Source: Chloroflexi bacterium RBG_13_46_14
GTDB taxonomy: Bacteria; Chloroflexota; Dehalococcoidia; Dehalococcoidales; UBA2162
Assembly: GCA_001796415.1 (NCBI GenBank)
Contig: MGML01000016.1
Coordinates: 1-10,006 of the forward strand
Length of the DNA: 10,006 bases
Direction of reading: 5' to 3'
In this document: positions 1 to 6,834 of the stretch, piece by piece
Position numbering within the stretch: the stretch's first letter is position 1
Layout: the number at the start of each line of letters is the position of its first letter
Notes under the pieces: generated by a model
What the model was told of the DNA's origin: nothing
The model's database searches: none
What the model saw: only the letters and a program-made list of their open reading frames with translations
Program-made: the position numbers and the translations under genes

Positions 1-45
1 GGCTAAGTATCAATGAAAATTAATAAAGAATGGTTTATAGGAGAA

Positions 46-138
46 ATGAACAAAACAAAGAAAGTAGCACTAAAAAAACAGAAAGCAAAAAAGAAGAGAC
101 TGGAAGCAAAGAGAAAGGCTGGCGAAATCCCGGCCTGA
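46..138 (+). CDS. Small very basic hypothetical protein (30 aa)
   Basis: A short ORF opens with ATG at 46 and ends with TGA at 136-138. About half of its 30 residues are Lys or Arg (it begins MNKTKKVALKKQKAKKKR), and the C-terminus is AGEIPA. An AGGAG sits at 39-43, only two bases before the ATG, which is tighter than usual. An in-frame ATG at 13 would give a 41-residue form, and a TAA at 4-6 closes the frame upstream of that. Composition suggests a nucleic-acid- or ribosome-binding peptide, but this is inference and I recognise no family. A longer overlapping frame (30-212) reads through this stretch in a different phase and looks less protein-like. The ORF may simply be chance in an A-rich region. 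Confidence 0.4.
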   Translation: MNKTKKVALKKQKAKKKRLEAKRKAGEIPA

Positions 139-191
139 TTCGTTTTCCACTATCTCCAATTATCCCCTGTATAACACCGCTTATTATCGCA

Positions 192-213
192 GCTAATGAT
201 ATTGTTCATTAGC
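192..213. promoter_or_regulatory. Inverted repeat, possible operator
   Basis: GCTAATGA at 192-199 and TCATTAGC at 206-213 are perfect 8-bp arms around a 6-base centre (TATTGT). The right arm covers the expected -35 zone of the promoter whose -10 is at 228-233, which is a typical repressor position. No T-run follows and the arms are AT-rich, so a terminator is unlikely. The cognate regulator is unknown. Confidence 0.4.
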
Positions 214-224
214 CGGGGAAAAGC

Positions 225-233
225 TGTTATAAT
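225..233 (+). promoter_or_regulatory. Extended -10 promoter for the kinase-like gene
   Basis: A consensus TATAAT at 228-233 is preceded by TGT at 225-227, giving the extended -10 form (TGn-TATAAT). The -35 element is weak; TTCATT at 205-210 would give a 17-bp spacer. Transcription would start near 240, leaving a leader of about 36 bases before the ATG at 276. Confidence 0.55.
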
Positions 234-275
234 AACTATAGGATAATTCGCGAATGAGGGTAATGTATTTTATTT

Positions 276-1277
276 ATGTCTGAACCTCCCGATTTGGCAC
301 AAGCGTTACAAAATCCCGATTGTTATCCCGGACCACCATCAGATATTAAACCGGTACAAACCTCGACATCCTATGTTTTTCTCACCGGTGATTTTGCCTA
401 TAAGATAAAAAAACCGGTCGATCCCGGATACCTGGACTATACTACGCTCGCTAAACGCCGGTTTTACTGTAACCGGGAAGTTTCGTTGAACCGCCGTCTG
501 TGCCCTGATATCTACCTTGACACCGTACCGATAACTGAAGGTAAAGACGGGCTTATGGTAGAAGGTAAGGGTAAAGCGCTCGAGTACGCCGTAAAGATGA
601 AACAAATGCCGGTAGAGTCAATGCTGAGTACTCTCCTGAATAAAAATGGCATCACAAGCAACGTAATGCACGATATCGCTCGAAAACTGGCCGAATTTCA
701 CGAAAAAGCAGCGACATCGGAAACGATAAGCGATTACGGTGATATCGAATTCATACTCACCGGGACAGAAGAGAATTTCATCGACTCAATCAGGTTCATC
801 AGTAAAACGATCTCTCAGAAAAGGTACCGTGCCATTAAAGACTATACCAATGGATTCATTGAAAACAATACCGAACTTTTCTATGAAAGAATCGCCGACA
901 ATAAAATAAGGGACTGTCATGGGGATTTACGCGTAAAACATATCTGTGTTGCGGATGATGTATATATTTTCGACTGCATTGAATTCAACGACAGCCTTAG
1001 ATACAGTGACGTCGCATCGGAAGTCGCTTTCCTGGCAATGGACCTTGACTGGTACGGCAGAACCGACCTTTCCCGTGATTTCGTCGATGCGTACCTGACC
1101 ATAACGGGAGACGATGATCTGCTTCAGATGCTGAATTTTTACAAGTGCTATCGCGCCTATTATCGCGGCAGGATAGAAAGCATGAAGCTTAATATGCCTG
1201 ATGTCTCAGAAGAGCAGGCTGTGAAGATCACCGAAACCGCGAGTAAGTACTTCGAGCTTGCGGAGTCCTATATTTAG
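276..1277 (+). CDS. Aminoglycoside-phosphotransferase-fold kinase-like protein (COG2187 type), stand-alone
   Basis: A 333-residue cytosolic protein of the aminoglycoside phosphotransferase / protein-kinase-like fold, most like the uncharacterised COG2187 group. The N-lobe has the stretch YVFLTGDFAYKIKKP (33-47), whose Lys43 is the probable ATP-contacting lysine. The catalytic loop is CHGDL at 214-218 with Asp217 as likely base, and FDCIEF (232-237) supplies Asp233, the probable Mg-binding residue. A helical C-terminal region follows (AFLAMDLDWYGR, then CYRAYYRGRIESMK). Many relatives carry a C-terminal P-loop ATPase domain (COG0645); none is present here. The substrate is unknown, and resistance to aminoglycosides should not be assumed. 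The ATG at 276 is the only usual start after the in-frame TAA at 261-263. The GAGGG at 256-260 lies 15 bases away, so the SD is poor. The GNAT gene follows closely. Confidence 0.8.
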   Translation: MSEPPDLAQALQNPDCYPGPPSDIKPVQTSTSYVFLTGDFAYKIKKPVDPGYLDYTTLAKRRFYCNREVSLNRRLCPDIYLDTVPITEGKDGLMVEGKGKALEYAVKMKQMPVESMLSTLLNKNGITSNVMHDIARKLAEFHEKAATSETISDYGDIEFILTGTEENFIDSIRFISKTISQKRYRAIKDYTNGFIENNTELFYERIADNKIRDCHGDLRVKHICVADDVYIFDCIEFNDSLRYSDVASEVAFLAMDLDWYGRTDLSRDFVDAYLTITGDDDLLQMLNFYKCYRAYYRGRIESMKLNMPDVSEEQAVKITETASKYFELAESYI

Positions 1278-1315
1278 TCACATTGTCTGTATCGTGTGGC
1301 AGTATCACTTATCTA

Positions 1316-1332
1316 TGGTATACTTCATACCA
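1316..1332 (+). promoter_or_regulatory. Extended -10 element inside a hairpin before the GNAT gene
   Basis: TGGTATACT at 1316-1324 fits an extended -10 (TGn-TATACT) without a clear -35. The same bases form an inverted repeat, TGGTAT (1316-1321) and ATACCA (1327-1332) around a 5-base centre, ending two bases before the ATG at 1335. A transcript starting here would have almost no leader, while read-through RNA from the kinase-like gene would carry a hairpin at the ribosome entry site. Both readings are inference. Confidence 0.3.
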
Positions 1333-1334
1333 GA

Positions 1335-1829
1335 ATGGCAGATAAATCATTTATAATCAGACCGGTTACAGAAACCGACAAGGACTGGATCGCCTCTTTT
1401 CTTGAGGAATACTGGGGCTCCACCAGGTTTGTAACCCGCGGCAGACTTTTTTTCGCCGATGAAAATCCGGGATTTATCGATATCAAAGATGATAAACCAA
1501 TCGGCCTTATTACCTATGAAATACTTGGCAACGAGTGCGAGATAACCTCGGTGAACAGTTTCGCCGATGTTAAGGGAACCGGTACTGCCCTGATAAACAC
1601 AGTGAAAGACGCCGCGATTCAAGCCGGCTGCAGGCGATTACTTGTGGTTACCACCAACGATAACACACATGCCATACGCTTTTACCAGAGATACGGATTT
1701 ACTATCGCCACGATATATCTAAATTCGATGGAAGACGCCCGAAAGATAAAACCGGAAATCCCTCTTACCGGAAATAATGGAATCCCTATCAGGGATGAAA
1801 TAGAATTTGAAATACACCTGAAAAACTGA
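1335..1829 (+). CDS. GNAT-family N-acetyltransferase
   Basis: A predicted cytosolic acetyl-CoA-dependent acyltransferase of about 164 residues with a single GNAT domain. The region ITSVNSF at 70-76 (strand 4) leads into DVKGTGTAL (78-86), the motif A loop that binds the CoA pyrophosphate. ATTTNDN-like residues at 105-110 and AIRFYQRYGF at 113-122 form the typical motif B end of the fold. The N-terminus FIIRPVTETDKDWI is a usual GNAT start. The substrate cannot be told. I chose the ATG at 1335. A GTG at 1296 would add 13 residues (MAVSLIYGILHTR) that precede the conserved beginning and look unlike the family. No SD is visible before 1335. It lies 57 bases after the kinase-like gene and could be cotranscribed or use the extended -10 at 1316-1324. 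Confidence 0.85.
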   Translation: MADKSFIIRPVTETDKDWIASFLEEYWGSTRFVTRGRLFFADENPGFIDIKDDKPIGLITYEILGNECEITSVNSFADVKGTGTALINTVKDAAIQAGCRRLLVVTTNDNTHAIRFYQRYGFTIATIYLNSMEDARKIKPEIPLTGNNGIPIRDEIEFEIHLKN

Positions 1830-1831
1830 AT

Positions 1832-1866
1832 AGGAGGATTACCATGTTAACAGGTTTACACCTCCT
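1832..1866 (+). promoter_or_regulatory. SD/anti-SD hairpin with a 12-codon ORF
   Basis: Just after the GNAT stop, a perfect AGGAGG (1832-1837) lies six bases before an ATG at 1844. That ATG opens a 12-codon ORF (MLTGLHLLRFTV) ending with TAG at 1880-1882. CCTCCT at 1861-1866, inside the ORF, is the exact complement of the SD and could pair with it over a 23-base loop. This could be a translated leader peptide, a gene remnant or chance. No terminator stem is seen immediately after it. Confidence 0.3.
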
Positions 1867-1875
1867 CAGGTTTAC
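1851..1875. repeat. Direct repeat CAGGTTTAC, two copies
   Basis: CAGGTTTAC occurs exactly at 1851-1859 and 1867-1875, 16 bases apart and separated by ACCTCCT. The spacing is about 1.5 helical turns, so paired protein binding on one face is not obvious. It may be a small local duplication. Confidence 0.4.
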
Positions 1876-1882
1876 GGTTTAG

Positions 1883-2033
1883 AATAAAACCAGCAGTACA
1901 CAAAACCGAATATATGGTATTATAGAGAGAAATTTTAGTAATATATTTATTCAGCCGAATTTCTGTTCCTCACCCATGATAAAATACTGACTCGGGTGAA
2001 CTATTTATAAAAAATTAACGATTAACATTTAAC
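1883..2033 (+). promoter_or_regulatory. AT-rich spacer with two extended -10-like elements
   Basis: TATTAT at 1918-1923 and TAAAAT at 1980-1985 are each preceded by TGn (1915-1917 and 1977-1979), so both fit extended -10 elements; neither has a clear -35. TCACCC (1970-1975) and GGGTGA (1994-1999) form an inverted repeat flanking the second element, as an operator might. The last 25 bases are AT-rich with TTAAC repeated three times and no SD. Either element could drive the 76-residue gene and the ahcY-metK pair. Confidence 0.35.
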
Positions 2034-2264
2034 ATGAGTAAAACAGGAAGACCTTTAAAAGAAGAATCCGTAAAACATCCTCTGCACGGCCATTTCAATG
2101 GCGATGTTCCGTGGCTTAACGGGTGCAAGGAATACGGCAGGGATACCTGCCTTGATTGCCCGATCCCGCTGGAAAAATGTCCCGCGGAGAATCCGCGTCT
2201 TCACAAGGGCGGAAGACCGAAGGGAAGTAAAAACAAGGAGAGTTCGCCCCGGAGCGAACCCTGA
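2034..2264 (+). CDS. Small four-cysteine protein with AT-hook-like tail
   Basis: A 76-residue hydrophilic protein that I cannot assign to a family. It has four cysteines, C31-x7-C39-x2-C42-x6-C49, in a compact block (TCLDCPIPLEKC) that could bind zinc or an iron-sulfur centre; the second and third form a CxxC. Basic segments flank it: GRPLKEE at 5-11 and GGRPKGSKNK at 59-68. The latter matches the GRP core of an AT-hook, known to sit in the DNA minor groove, and the same string is common in small phage and regulatory proteins. A DNA- or RNA-binding role is inference. The ATG at 2034 has no SD. The gene ends 52 bases before ahcY on the same strand, so it may be cotranscribed with the SAM-cycle genes. 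An overlapping frame (2098-2289) is a shadow. Confidence 0.7.
   Translation: MSKTGRPLKEESVKHPLHGHFNGDVPWLNGCKEYGRDTCLDCPIPLEKCPAENPRLHKGGRPKGSKNKESSPRSEP
2242..2259 (+). other. Hairpin at the end of the small cysteine protein gene
   Basis: GTTCGC (2242-2247) and GCGAAC (2254-2259) form a perfect 6-bp stem with a 6-base loop in the last codons of the gene. No T-run follows, so it is not a standard intrinsic terminator. It could protect the RNA 3' end or attenuate read-through into ahcY. Confidence 0.35.
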
Positions 2265-2289
2265 CAGTATATCGATAAACACATCGTAA

Positions 2290-3582
<1,293 letters not shown>

Positions 3583-3593
3583 AAGGGGGAAAT

Positions 3594-4796
3594 ATGACGA
3601 ATAGATTCAGCAGTTCACCTAAATATCTGTTAACCTCGGAATCCGTTACCGAGGGACATCCGGATAAAGTATGCGACCAGATATCGGATGCGATTCTGGA
3701 TGCAATCATGAATAAAGACCCGATGGGTAGGGTTGCCTGTGAAACGGCAACAACTACCGGACTGGTTATTGTACTCGGTGAAATCACTACAAGATGCTAC
3801 ATCGATGTGCAGAGTATCGTCAGAGAAGTAGTCCGCGATATCGGGTACACAAACCCGGAATACGGTTTTGACTATCTTTCCTGCGGTGTTCTGAACGGCA
3901 TCAAAGAGCAATCCACAGATATTGACATGGGTGTCAGTCAGTCTCAGGAAGCTAAGAGTGGAGCAGTCGACGACCTTGAAAAGATCGGCGCCGGCGACCA
4001 GGGTATGATGTTCGGCTACGCCTGTACCGAAACCTCTGAACTGATGCCTTTAACGATATCTCTGGCTCATAAACTTTGCCAGCAATTGGCCAAAGTAAGG
4101 AAAGACGGAACTCTCCCCTACCTGCGACCGGATGGAAAATCCCAGGTCACGGTTGAGTATAATAAGGGTGTTGCTCAACTTGTCACCAGCGTGGTAATCG
4201 CCGCTCAACATGATGACATAGACCGCGCCCGGATGGAAAAAGATATTATCGAGAAAGTGATTAGACCAATCATTCCCGCAGAGTTGATGGGCAGCGATAC
4301 GAAATACTACATCAATGCAACCGGAAGATTTGTCATCGGGGGACCGGTATCGGACACCGGTTTCACCGGACGTAAAATTCTCGTAGATACTTACGGTAGT
4401 ATTGCCAGGCATGGCGGCGGAGCTTTCTCTGGCAAGGACCCAACGAAGGTAGATCGCACCGCAGCCTACGCAGCCCGTTACATCGCTAAGAATTGTGTTG
4501 CCGCGGGACTGGCAGACCGGATGGAAATCCAGCTTTCCTATGTTATCGGCGTCGCTCATCCTCTCTCTGTTTCAATTGAAACCTTCGGTACGGCAAAAGT
4601 TGACGAAGACCTGATCGAAGACCTGGTAATGAAGCACTTCGACCTCAGACCGGGAGCGATTATCCGTGATTTCGACCTGCGGCGTCCTATTTTCAGACAG
4701 ACCGCCGCCTACGGCCACTTCGGTCGTGACGATCTCGATCTGCCATGGGAAAAAACAGATAAAGTAGAAATTCTCAAGAAAGAAGCCTTCGGCTAA
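3594..4796 (+). CDS. metK: S-adenosylmethionine synthetase (methionine adenosyltransferase)
   Basis: Makes SAM, phosphate and pyrophosphate from ATP and L-methionine in the cytosol. At 400 residues it has the usual bacterial length and three-domain order. The N-terminal [19 protein letters not shown] (15-33) holds the ATP- and metal-binding His22 and Asp24. Signature 1 is [12 protein letters not shown] at 132-143. Signature 2, the glycine-rich P-loop-like segment, is [15 protein letters not shown] at 274-288. The conserved end [16 protein letters not shown], then AAYGHFGR, is intact. The SD is AGGGGGA (3584-3590), three bases before the ATG at 3594. Coupling to ahcY (11-base gap) puts synthesis of SAM and removal of its by-product in one transcript. 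No SAM riboswitch is recognisable upstream. Confidence 0.98.
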   Translation: MTNRFSSSPKYLLTSESVTEGHPDKVCDQISDAILDAIMNKDPMGRVACETATTTGLVIVLGEITTRCYIDVQSIVREVVRDIGYTNPEYGFDYLSCGVLNGIKEQSTDIDMGVSQSQEAKSGAVDDLEKIGAGDQGMMFGYACTETSELMPLTISLAHKLCQQLAKVRKDGTLPYLRPDGKSQVTVEYNKGVAQLVTSVVIAAQHDDIDRARMEKDIIEKVIRPIIPAELMGSDTKYYINATGRFVIGGPVSDTGFTGRKILVDTYGSIARHGGGAFSGKDPTKVDRTAAYAARYIAKNCVAAGLADRMEIQLSYVIGVAHPLSVSIETFGTAKVDEDLIEDLVMKHFDLRPGAIIRDFDLRRPIFRQTAAYGHFGRDDLDLPWEKTDKVEILKKEAFG

Positions 4797-4832
4797 AAAG
4801 TAAAAGAATATTATACCCGGATAAATAGAGCA

Positions 4833-5519
4833 ATGGAAAAATACGCGATTTTATTATCGATACTCGGTACTCTTAATTTCATTGTAATCATTCTATTCAT
4901 CAAACCGATAGTTAGAAAATACAAGCCACAAGTAAATAAATCCCTACAAGAACAGACCATACCGACTAAGGAAGAGAGACAACTACTGGAGATAGAATAT
5001 CGGGAAGCCTGCCAGGACTGGCGACAGAGAGATAAATACGTCCTGGATAAACTTGGTATAAGCGGTCTGCTCTTCGGGATTATCGGGATATCCTTCGGTA
5101 CTATCGGGGATGGACAGGAGATAATCAAGTTATGTCTTCTATTTGTAGGTACCTTTTTTTCCTTTATGCTTGCAGTCTCGGTTGCTAAAGACACTTATTA
5201 CCGGGACGGGACCGAGTATCTAGTAAAAGCCTTAGCCACTAGATTGGGAATACCCGAATACCTGCGAAATCTGAAATCACTGGAGAGACTCTTATACGCA
5301 GATAAAAAATCAAAAGAAACCCTTGACTTTCCCAGAAAAGTTCGTATTAAAAGAGATCTATCTTCGGTAAAGATCGGTTTCCGATTAAGAGACGGGCTTC
5401 TTGACAGGCAGACTTTCAGCTGGATACTCGCTTTCTATCTGGGCTCATGTCTGATATTTATAAACCTGATTGTAATAATTTTGGTTAAATGGATACTGAA
5501 AATGGATTTACCAGTATAG
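4833..5519 (+). CDS. Hypothetical four-helix membrane protein
   Basis: A 228-residue protein of unknown family. Hydrophobic segments that look membrane-spanning lie at about 5-24, 74-91, 97-117 and 197-220. The second and third form a hairpin around the short turn GDGQE. Between helices 1 and 2 is a charged, helical region (TKEERQLLEIEYREACQDWRQRDKYVLDKLG) that may form a coiled coil. Between helices 3 and 4 is a basic soluble stretch of about 80 residues (RNLKSLERLLYADKKSKE, then RKVRIKRDLSSVK). By charge, the loops after helices 1 and 3 are probably cytoplasmic. There is no N-terminal cleavage site and no enzyme motif. The paired-helix layout recalls small membrane sensor or effector proteins such as SLATT-type families, but I cannot support that. 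The SD is weak (TAGAG at 4827-4831). It sits 36 bases after metK. Confidence 0.75.
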   Translation: MEKYAILLSILGTLNFIVIILFIKPIVRKYKPQVNKSLQEQTIPTKEERQLLEIEYREACQDWRQRDKYVLDKLGISGLLFGIIGISFGTIGDGQEIIKLCLLFVGTFFSFMLAVSVAKDTYYRDGTEYLVKALATRLGIPEYLRNLKSLERLLYADKKSKETLDFPRKVRIKRDLSSVKIGFRLRDGLLDRQTFSWILAFYLGSCLIFINLIVIILVKWILKMDLPV

Positions 5520-5541
5520 TACCCTGAAATACAGTGACAAA

Positions 5542-6597
5542 ATGAACATTGAAATCGGCCAGATGATGGTAACAAAAATCCCGCAACAGGTCATCAGTAA
5601 TTCCTGGTTGAGCGTACCCGGATGGGAACACCTCACCGGTACGAACGGCCTTTGCCGCGACTACATACGGGCTTCTCAGGATCCAGCATTTGACTCCGCT
5701 ACTATGAAACTTCCCTACCGAAGTTATGAAATCGAAAAATGCCTGTTTCCTTACGAAAAACACCTAGAAGGAGTCGGACTTTCACCGTCAGACAAATGGA
5801 TACTGACCGGAGCTCGCAATCTCGGGAATAACCTGCGTATTGTCGGCTGGGATTGCCGTAAAGGACTGCTGGAATTAAATGGAGAAAACGCTACCTCGGG
5901 AAGAGAGTATTGCTGTCTATGCAAATCTGAAAATGGAAAGTTGTTTATTGATCATGTTTCCTTCCCGGATGGCATTCCGGATTCCGACAACCTTTCCTGG
6001 GCAGTCAGCGGTCAGGAACTGGTGTGGGATGGCAAACCTTCGTCACTCGATAAAATCATCCCTTACACCTATGATCTAAGACATATCTGGAAAATACCGG
6101 GAGGTACTGTTTCCAATATGGGACCTCGTCCCTATTCTGGGACAAAAATCGAGGAAATGTGTGACAGGTTCGTTAGCATTTCCAACCTGCTTGCCGGTGA
6201 AGTGACCAGAATCCTTCTTGATTTCGCGAGAAGAGAGGAATATGAAAGAGAGAACGATTACTTTCATAACGCCATCGGAATCTCCGAAGACGGTGATTCA
6301 ATAATAATCTTACAGCAACATGGTTCTTTCGAAACCGTTACTGCGAGTTTGATACATGCCGGAGCATATAGAGCAATTGAGCTTGATCAGGGTGGTTCCT
6401 GCGGAGTTATGATGGGAGGAGACAGTGATTTTTCTCCTGGAAGACTTATGATAGCAAGTCATTATTTCAGACCCAGAGGGCTTTCTTTACTCATACTCAA
6501 GTTGAACGAGTCTGAAATCACTGAAAGCAGCGATTTACTATATAATAAATCATACTTGTCCAAAATAAGTTTTGACAATGTAATTAATTCAGAGTAA
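5542..6597 (+). CDS. Divergent protein resembling the phosphodiester glycosidase (NAGPA-like) family
   Basis: A 351-residue protein whose second half looks like the NAGPA / PF09992 domain. The clues are HNAIGISEDGDSIIIL (242-257, family pattern R-A-IG--dG-lil), a helix ending in LIHAGAYRAIELDQGGSCGVMM (270-291, family pattern lGa--AlnLDGGgS) and RPRGLSLLILK (310-320). An earlier segment, AVSGQELVWDGKPSS (154-168), fits the family's 'A-sG--Lv-dGk' strand. In the family, LDGGGS is part of the active-site region; here it reads LDQGGS, so activity on the usual N-acetylglucosamine phosphodiesters is doubtful. No signal peptide or membrane helix is seen, which is unusual for a family often exported. 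It begins 22 bases after the membrane protein with no strong SD, and the two may form a pair. Assignment is by eye and the N-terminal 90 residues are unassigned. Confidence 0.6.
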   Translation: MNIEIGQMMVTKIPQQVISNSWLSVPGWEHLTGTNGLCRDYIRASQDPAFDSATMKLPYRSYEIEKCLFPYEKHLEGVGLSPSDKWILTGARNLGNNLRIVGWDCRKGLLELNGENATSGREYCCLCKSENGKLFIDHVSFPDGIPDSDNLSWAVSGQELVWDGKPSSLDKIIPYTYDLRHIWKIPGGTVSNMGPRPYSGTKIEEMCDRFVSISNLLAGEVTRILLDFARREEYERENDYFHNAIGISEDGDSIIILQQHGSFETVTASLIHAGAYRAIELDQGGSCGVMMGGDSDFSPGRLMIASHYFRPRGLSLLILKLNESEITESSDLLYNKSYLSKISFDNVINSE

Positions 6598-6620
6598 TCT
6601 CCTATCCTCTAACCAATTTT

Positions 6621-6663
6621 CAGGTAAGAAACGCTTAAATTAAGCGTAAAAAACCTGTATAAT
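6621..6663 (+). promoter_or_regulatory. TATAAT promoter overlapped by nested inverted repeats
   Basis: A 17-bp palindrome, ACGCTTAA-A-TTAAGCGT, occupies 6631-6647. It is framed symmetrically by CAGGT (6621-6625) and ACCTG (6653-6657), each five bases away. A consensus -10, TATAAT, follows at 6658-6663, and the palindrome covers the expected -35 (TTAAAT at 6635-6640 gives a 17-bp spacer). This is the arrangement of a repressor operator. The arms are AT-rich and no T-run follows, so it is not a convincing terminator of the preceding gene. Transcription would start near 6670. Confidence 0.55.
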
Positions 6664-6676
6664 ATCTTGGACAGCA
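6663..6676. repeat. 14-bp direct repeat, copy 1
   Basis: TATCTTGGACAGCA at 6663-6676 recurs exactly at 6789-6802. This copy overlaps the last base of the -10 element and the likely transcription start, just before the ATG at 6678. The two copies are 126 bases apart and so in the same reading phase (Tyr-Leu-Gly-Gln). Confidence 0.6.
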
Positions 6677-6677
6677 T

Positions 6678-6806
6678 ATGAAACCTTCTTCCTTATTCCC
6701 GTCACCTAAAGGAGGGGTGGAAAACGAAATGATTGAATCTAGCCCTTATTCAGATTTAATTAACCCGTCCAAAATAGGTATTTTAATTTATCTTGGACAG
6801 CAATGA
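6678..6806 (+). CDS. Possible small protein of 42 aa
   Basis: An ORF opens with ATG at 6678 and closes with TGA at 6804-6806. It encodes 42 residues (MKPSSLFPSPKGGVENEM, then IESSPYSDLINPSKIGILIY and LGQQ). A second in-frame ATG at 6729 would give 25 residues. That ATG lies downstream of a strong SD-like stretch, AAAGGAGGGG at 6708-6717, although the 11-base gap is rather long. No family is recognised. The ORF fills most of the spacer between the NAGPA-like gene and the phosphohexomutase and ends inside the second copy of the 14-bp repeat. It could instead be an untranslated leader or a decayed gene. Confidence 0.3.
   Translation: MKPSSLFPSPKGGVENEMIESSPYSDLINPSKIGILIYLGQQ
6767..6798 (+). 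repeat. Nested inverted repeats before the phosphohexomutase
   Basis: GTCCAA (6767-6772) is complementary to TTGGAC (6793-6798), the latter lying inside the second 14-bp repeat. Within the enclosed stretch, AAAATA (6771-6776) and TATTTT (6779-6784) form a further perfect inverted repeat. In RNA these two pairings compete for bases 6771-6772. The structure is AT-rich and could act as a leader fold or as a protein site. Confidence 0.3.
6789..6802. repeat. 14-bp direct repeat, copy 2
   Basis: Exact second copy of TATCTTGGACAGCA (first at 6663-6676). It contains TTGGAC (6793-6798), which resembles a -35 element. GATAAA at 6816-6821 lies 17 bases downstream and could be a weak -10, so this copy may mark a second promoter close to the TTG start at 6835. 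That reading is speculative. Confidence 0.5.
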
Positions 6807-6834
6807 TAATAAATAGATAAATCAGGGGGTTAGG

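Noticed and set aside
30..212. 60-residue ORF at the left end
   Set aside because: Its frame overlaps the better SD-linked basic ORF at 46-138, and its C-terminal half runs through the operator-like repeat. Composition looks like an off-phase reading.
4050..4559. 169-residue minus-strand ORF inside metK
   Set aside because: It is entirely antisense to the highly conserved core of metK, has no family features and has no promoter or SD.
6631..6647. Terminator of the NAGPA-like gene
   Set aside because: The palindrome is AT-rich in its centre, has a one-base centre and lacks a following T-run. Its position on a TATAAT element fits an operator better.
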